Source: Helicobacteraceae bacterium
Lineage (GTDB): Bacteria > Campylobacterota > Campylobacteria > Campylobacterales > Helicobacteraceae
Assembly (NCBI GenBank): GCA_900766555.1
Contig: CAAFVR010000008.1
Coordinates: 62,001 to 126,000 of the forward strand
DNA: 64,000 bases
Reading direction: 5' to 3'
Part shown: in pieces, positions 60,267 through 64,000 of the stretch
Layout of the letters: the number at the start of each line of letters is the position of its first letter
How positions within the stretch are numbered: the first letter of the stretch is position 1
The notes under the pieces: model-generated
What the model was told of the DNA's origin: nothing
Seen by the model: only the letters and a program-made list of their open reading frames with translations
Databases searched by the model: none
Program-made: the position numbers and the translations under genes

Positions 60267-60755
60267 TCACAAATGCTCTCTAACAGATTTTAGAGCAGAT
60301 TCGTAATTTGGCTCATTTACGACCTCAGGTACGATTTCAACATGAGCGATATTGCCATCTTGGCAGATCACAAAAATTGCACGAGTTAGGATGTTTAGAT
60401 CTTCTATTAACACGCCATAAGCTTTGGCAAATTCGCGGTCTGGGTCGCTTAGCATCAAAAGATTTGAAATATTGCTAGCACCACACCATTTTGCAAATTC
60501 TTCTGGAGTATTTTTTGAAATCGTAATTAATTGCGCTAGATTGGCCGCTTTTTCGTTGAATTCGCGAGTTTGTTTATCACAAACTGGGGTATTAATATCT
60601 GGGATTACGCTTAAAATTACAACTTTACCTTTGAAATCGCTAAGACTCACTTTTTTGCCATCGCTTGAGTTGAGCGTGAAATTTGGAGCTTTTGTGCCGG
60701 CTTTTAATTCTGTGCCACTTAATTTATGCGGTGCACCTTTTAATGTTATTTGCAT
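60267..60755 (-). CDS. tpx: Thiol peroxidase
   Basis: A peroxiredoxin that reduces hydroperoxides. The peroxidatic Cys is in PDINTPVCDKQTREFNEKA, and the resolving Cys in FAKWCGAS. The N-terminus LKGAPHKLSGTELKAGTKAPNF is typical of Tpx. The 162-residue length is normal. AAGGAAA precedes ATG. A minus-strand TACAAT at 60781-60786 is a plausible -10 box. Confidence 0.95.
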   Translation of the reverse strand: MQITLKGAPHKLSGTELKAGTKAPNFTLNSSDGKKVSLSDFKGKVVILSVIPDINTPVCDKQTREFNEKAANLAQLITISKNTPEEFAKWCGASNISNLLMLSDPDREFAKAYGVLIEDLNILTRAIFVICQDGNIAHVEIVPEVVNEPNYESALKSVREHL

Positions 60756-60780
60756 GCTTTTCCTTAATTAAATTTGTAGA

Positions 60781-60790
60781 ATTGTATTAT
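60781..60790. promoter_or_regulatory. Overlapping divergent -10 boxes for tpx and the purB unit
   Basis: ATTGTATTAT reads TACAAT on the minus strand (60781-60786, towards tpx) and TATTAT on the plus strand (60785-60790, towards 60804). The two boxes overlap, so expression could be mutually exclusive. Confidence 0.4.
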
Positions 60791-60803
60791 TTTTAGGGTG
60801 CAA

Positions 60804-61100
60804 ATGCGCGCACTTCTGTTTATTTTGCTGATTTTTGATGCAATTTTGTGGTGGTTTTTAAAAGATGGAGCGCTATTTCTTTTTGGCGTGATAATTATTT
60901 TTGTGTTATTTTTGAGCTTTTTTATGGCGCCATCAAATAGTGATGGAGCAAATAAAGAAATGCAAGAACGCATGAATAAAAAGCAAGACAAAATAGATGA
61001 AATAAATCTAAAAATAGCCACTCAAGCCAAAGAAATTAAAGCAAATAAAAAGCGTGTGATAAAAACTACTTCCAGGGCCAAAAGGGATTATGATGATTGA
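60804..61100 (+). CDS. Small membrane protein with coiled-coil tail
   Basis: A 98-residue protein: two hydrophobic segments (about 3-19 and 24-43), then a charged heptad-like tail (MQERMNKKQDKIDEINLKIATQAKEIKANKK). The ATG at 60804 is preferred to a GTG at 60798. It overlaps purB by eight or eleven bases, so it is coupled to purB. I do not recognise a family; the layout suggests a membrane-tethered coiled coil facing the cytoplasm. Confidence 0.7.
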   Translation: MRALLFILLIFDAILWWFLKDGALFLFGVIIIFVLFLSFFMAPSNSDGANKEMQERMNKKQDKIDEINLKIATQAKEIKANKKRVIKTTSRAKRDYDD

Positions 61101-62430
61101 GCGATACGCAAGAGAGAAAATGCTAAATCTTTGGAGCGAACAATCAAAAGTCACCTTTTGGCTTGAGGTCGAAAAGGCCGTGATATTAGCGCATGCAAAG
61201 CTTAATAATATCTCACAAAAAAGCGCAGAAATAATTGCCAAAAATGCTAGATTTGACTTAAAGCGCATGCAAGAAATTGAGCAGAAAACAAAGCATGATT
61301 TCATAGCTTTTGTGGAAAATGTATTAGAAAATTTATCAAGCGATCAATCAGATCTAGACCAAGAAGAGATCGCACTTTTTCATCATGGGTTAACTTCAAG
61401 TGATTGCATCGATACGGCCTTGAATTTGCAGCTAAAGCGCGCGCTAGATCTGATAAAAGAGAGTCTAGGGGAGCTACTTTTGGCGTTAAAAGAGCAGGCT
61501 TTTATTCATAAATTTACTCCAATGATTGGCCGGAGTCATGGCATAGCGGGCGAGCCAATAACATTTGGGATTAAATGTGCTCTATTTTATGATGAGATAA
61601 GACGACATTTAATTTTTATAAAAGAGCTCAAAAATGACATTTCAAAAGGCGGGATAGCCGGCGCGATGGGCAATTTCGCGCATATTTGTCCAGATCTAGA
61701 AAAATATACTTGCGAATTTTTAGGGCTAGATCCGATTAGTAAGACGCAAGTAATTTCGCGCGATTTGCATGCCAAGGTGATTTGTGCACTCGGGCTAATT
61801 GCTAGCAGTTGCGAAAAAATAGCGATTGAAATACGCGCATTGCAACGAAGTGAAATTGGCGAAGTTAGAGAATTTTTTGACATTGAGCAAAAAGGCAGCT
61901 CGGCTATGCCGCATAAGCGCAACCCGATTTTGTCAGAAAATATAACGGGGCTTTGCCGAGTTGTGCGCGCCTTTGTGACTCCAGCGCTTGAGAATGTGGC
62001 ACTTTGGCATGAGCGCGATATGAGCCATTCAAGTGTAGAGCGCTTTATGTTTAGGGATTGTTTTGTGACATTGGATTTTTTATTGCATCGTTTAAGCGGC
62101 GTAATAAAAGAGCTGCAAATTAATCCTAAAAATATGCTTAGAAATATTTATGCAAGCGGCGGGCTAATTTTTTCTCAAAAAATACTTTTGGAGCTTTGCA
62201 ATATTATGCCAAGAGCTGAAGCTTATAAAGTCGTGCAAAATAATGCAAAAAAAGTGTGGACTCTTTTGGAAAATGGACAGAACTTAAACTGGGATGAATT
62301 TTATAATGCCTTATGTCAAGATAGCGCAGTTTGCGCAGCTATAGATCCGCAAAAACTTAAAAGCTATTTTGAGATTGATGCTTTTTTAAAACATACAGAT
62401 TTTATTTTTGCCCGGATATTTGATCATTGA
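61093..62430 (+). CDS. purB: Adenylosuccinate lyase
   Basis: PurB acts twice in purine synthesis, cleaving SAICAR and adenylosuccinate. IERYAREKMLNLWSEQSK, HGLTSSDCIDTALNLQLK, IGRSHGIAGEPITFG and the lyase signature GSSAMPHKRNPILSENITGL (with the serine loop) are present. Length is 445 residues from the second of two consecutive ATG codons. Its stop overlaps the convergent RDD gene. Confidence 0.96.
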   Translation: MIERYAREKMLNLWSEQSKVTFWLEVEKAVILAHAKLNNISQKSAEIIAKNARFDLKRMQEIEQKTKHDFIAFVENVLENLSSDQSDLDQEEIALFHHGLTSSDCIDTALNLQLKRALDLIKESLGELLLALKEQAFIHKFTPMIGRSHGIAGEPITFGIKCALFYDEIRRHLIFIKELKNDISKGGIAGAMGNFAHICPDLEKYTCEFLGLDPISKTQVISRDLHAKVICALGLIASSCEKIAIEIRALQRSEIGEVREFFDIEQKGSSAMPHKRNPILSENITGLCRVVRAFVTPALENVALWHERDMSHSSVERFMFRDCFVTLDFLLHRLSGVIKELQINPKNMLRNIYASGGLIFSQKILLELCNIMPRAEAYKVVQNNAKKVWTLLENGQNLNWDEFYNALCQDSAVCAAIDPQKLKSYFEIDAFLKHTDFIFARIFDH

Positions 62431-62888
62431 TTTTTCGTTTTTTTGCGGCGCACTTTTATTACAACAGTATTGGCCATTTTGTCATGCCAGCCCTGACCTT
62501 TTGGATCAAAAGCTATCCAAATAAAACCTAAATAAGCAAAAGTAGCAGATACACAATATCCAATGAGGCGCCATATGCTTCGCCAAAAACCTATAGTTTC
62601 ATGAGTTGTGGCATTAACTATTTTGATCTTACAAATTATTTTGCCAGGCGTTGCTCCAAAACCATGCCAAAAGGCGATAGTCACAGCGATAATAACAATT
62701 AACCAAAAAATAATGGGGCAATCTAGAAAGAATAAAAATGCCGGCGTAGATCCGCTGTCATAAGAGTCTGAGATAGTGATTATCGTAATTGTTCCAATAG
62801 TTACGACTGAAAATAATATTATAAAATCAATTACAGTGGCTAATAGACGTATCCAAAAGCCCGCATATTCTAGTGGCTCATTTTGCAT
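62424..62888 (-). CDS. RDD-family membrane protein
   Basis: A 154-residue membrane protein with three hydrophobic helices. The RDD domain shows as YAGFWIRLLATVIDFIIL (Arg and Asp in the first helix), then FGATPGKIICKIKIVNATTHETIGFWRSIWRLIGY. RDD proteins are common small membrane proteins of mostly unknown role; some act in ion exchange. It lies 16 bp downstream of the hook gene and may be cotranscribed with it. Confidence 0.85.
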   Translation of the reverse strand: MQNEPLEYAGFWIRLLATVIDFIILFSVVTIGTITIITISDSYDSGSTPAFLFFLDCPIIFWLIVIIAVTIAFWHGFGATPGKIICKIKIVNATTHETIGFWRSIWRLIGYCVSATFAYLGFIWIAFDPKGQGWHDKMANTVVIKVRRKKTKNQ

Positions 62889-62904
62889 GTTTCTCCTATC
62901 GTTT

Positions 62905-64000
62905 TTAACGTTTTAGGTTGATCGCTTCTTTCATTAAATCATCGCCAGCGCCAAATGCTTTGGACGCCATCATATAACCTTTTTGCATCAATATCAAATC
63001 TGTTAGCGCGCGCGTTACATCCGTATTTGAACCCTCAAGATGCTTGTACATAACTCGACCATATTTCAAATGTCCGCTTTCTTCATCCCAACCCAAAATA
63101 GCTGCGCCACTTAGGATCTTATTTTGCCCATCGGGGCCAGTTCGTTGCGCCATTTCAAACATATTATTACCCACATTTACAAGGCCCTGGTCATTTACAA
63201 AAGAGGCTATGCCCACGCGACCAAATGGCTTACTTATACCGTTGCTAAAATACAGGTGAATTATGCCATTTTCATCCACTTTTAGATCTTCAAATTGGCC
63301 AGCTTCTTTGCCGTCATTTTCTGCATTTGTGATCTTGGATTCTTCATAGATCCGATTTGAAGTTGGCTTATCCTCTGTGCCGGCGATCGAATAGGCAATT
63401 TTCTGCTCATTTAGCGTTAATTCTAGATTTTGCGCATTTGGCTTGCTATCTTGAAAATTTATTGAACTTGTTTGTTCATCGCCGATTGGATTATTATTTA
63501 GATCTAGCACCTGCGTTTTAACCGCCCAAGTTTGGTTATTTGGATCGTTATTTTCTAGATAAAATTTGCTTTGGACCTGAAATTTCTTACCATTTTCATC
63601 AAAAAATTGCTCTTTTGCGGCATATGTTCCGATGTAAAGCGGCTGAGAATCATGCGTTTGACCCTCTTTTAGCTCAAGTCCCGCGGCATTTAGGCCTAAC
63701 TCATCTATGATATCGCCATTTATCGTAAGCCTTGAATCATCATTATTTTTTAAACTAAAGCGTAATTTGGATGGATCTGCGCTGTCTTTTATGACATCTA
63801 GATCCAAATTAGCCCTATCTTTTAGCAATTGCTTCAATTCGCCAAAAGTTTTGAACTCGTTATTTTCAGCCCCACCCAAGCCATATTTGAAGTCAAAATC
63901 GCGTTTTTCACCCGGGATTTTATAGCCATTTTCATCTTGTGCATCTTTTTCTAAACTTATGTGAAAAGAGCCATTTTTTAGCGCATTTAGCGGCGTTTTG
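62905..64000 (-). CDS. flgE: Flagellar hook protein FlgE family, 3' part
   Basis: The frame runs off the window: codons before the TTG at 63879 continue with PLNALKNGSFHISLEKDAQ to position 64000. The last ~365 residues are visible. The C-terminus shows GIASFVNDQGLVNVGNNMFEM, then NTDVTRALTDLILMQKGYMMASKAFGAGDDLMKEAINLK, the terminal helix shared by hook and rod proteins. Upstream is a long variable region. Helicobacter has two FlgE-like genes, and I cannot say which this is. It forms the hook that joins motor and filament. Confidence 0.85.
   Translation of the reverse strand, partial: KTPLNALKNGSFHISLEKDAQDENGYKIPGEKRDFDFKYGLGGAENNEFKTFGELKQLLKDRANLDLDVIKDSADPSKLRFSLKNNDDSRLTINGDIIDELGLNAAGLELKEGQTHDSQPLYIGTYAAKEQFFDENGKKFQVQSKFYLENNDPNNQTWAVKTQVLDLNNNPIGDEQTSSINFQDSKPNAQNLELTLNEQKIAYSIAGTEDKPTSNRIYEESKITNAENDGKEAGQFEDLKVDENGIIHLYFSNGISKPFGRVGIASFVNDQGLVNVGNNMFEMAQRTGPDGQNKILSGAAILGWDEESGHLKYGRVMYKHLEGSNTDVTRALTDLILMQKGYMMASKAFGAGDDLMKEAINLKR

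Noticed and set aside
63877..63879. TTG as start of the hook protein gene
   Set aside because: The frame stays open to the window edge with plausible hook protein sequence, so the codon is an internal leucine.
364..63925. Many antisense and shifted open frames of 60-175 codons, such as 15071-15598, 46010-46567 and 35625-36044
   Set aside because: All lie inside well-supported genes on the other strand or frame, are rich in Ser/Leu/Phe and show no domain, signal peptide or ribosome site.
1..64000. tRNA, rRNA, CRISPR array, insertion sequence or prophage
   Set aside because: The largest spacers are about 200 bp and hold no cloverleaf-like sequence or regularly spaced repeats; no transposase, integrase or Cas motif appears in any frame I read.

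Overview
This window is a gene-dense, AT-rich bacterial chromosome segment from the Campylobacterota, most likely the genus Helicobacter. The evidence is the set of neighbourhoods: topA followed by a radical SAM gene; tpiA beside lpxD; frdCAB; a run serS-TPR-uvrD-flgA-ubiX-coaD-tmk-comF; ddl-hydrolase-membrane murF-HIT; tgt beside an RCK-type gene with aroB-mtaB-ftsH-like; pdxJ-pdxA; fbp-rpe-dnaQ-like; rpsB-tsf; a lone atpB. Cysteine-paired Sel1 (Hcp-type) proteins and a Helicobacter-type triosephosphate isomerase agree. I see no tRNA, rRNA, CRISPR array or insertion sequence. No stretch over 300 bases lacks a gene.

Layout. 1-6020 (+): two glycosyltransferases, topA, radical SAM gene. 6024-7855 (-): an O-acyltransferase split by a run of ten G. 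7933-11262 (+): methionine importer metN-metI-metQ plus a second metQ. 11343-15888 (-): lpxD, tpiA, a GT9 glycosyltransferase and an RclA-like flavoprotein. 15974-18556 (+): valS. 18605-27641 (+): frdCAB, two tandem predicted exotoxins of the DUF1561/PF07598 type, atpB and a small membrane protein. 27631-36118 (-): eight-gene serS-to-comF operon. 36204-37801 (+): glyQ and an Hcp/Sel1 protein. 37802-47957 (-): a ten-gene run from an RCK-type gene through aroB, mtaB, an FtsH-like protein without its protease motif, ddl, hydrolase and murF to HIT and an exported ankyrin protein. 48009-49136 (+): tgt. 49133-50998 (-): htpG. 51191-54139 (+): META-domain protein, outer-membrane protein, pdxJ, pdxA. 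54093-56226 (-): DUF354, a small Cys-rich protein and fbp. 56292-58072 (+): rpe, exonuclease, DUF442 protein. 58287-60755 (-): tsf, rpsB, tpx. 60804-62430 (+): small membrane protein and purB. 62424-64000 (-): RDD protein and the 3' part of a flagellar hook gene.

Three things stand out. First, the heptamer AGATCCG and its complement occur roughly 70 times by hand count, about one per 0.9 kb, in both orientations, in all three codon frames and in spacers. This is some fifteen-fold more than composition predicts and looks like a DNA-uptake-sequence type of element. Second, two secreted ricin-B-like/DUF1561 proteins are translationally coupled to the fumarate reductase operon. Third, a G10 tract puts a surface acyltransferase in the OFF phase in this assembly.

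Most genes are packed with ATGA, TAATG or small overlaps, so operons are inferred from spacing. Several promoters are given where a clear extended -10 box (TGnTATAAT type) sits upstream of an operon's first gene. Family names come from recognising motifs and from memory of Helicobacter gene order; no database search was run.
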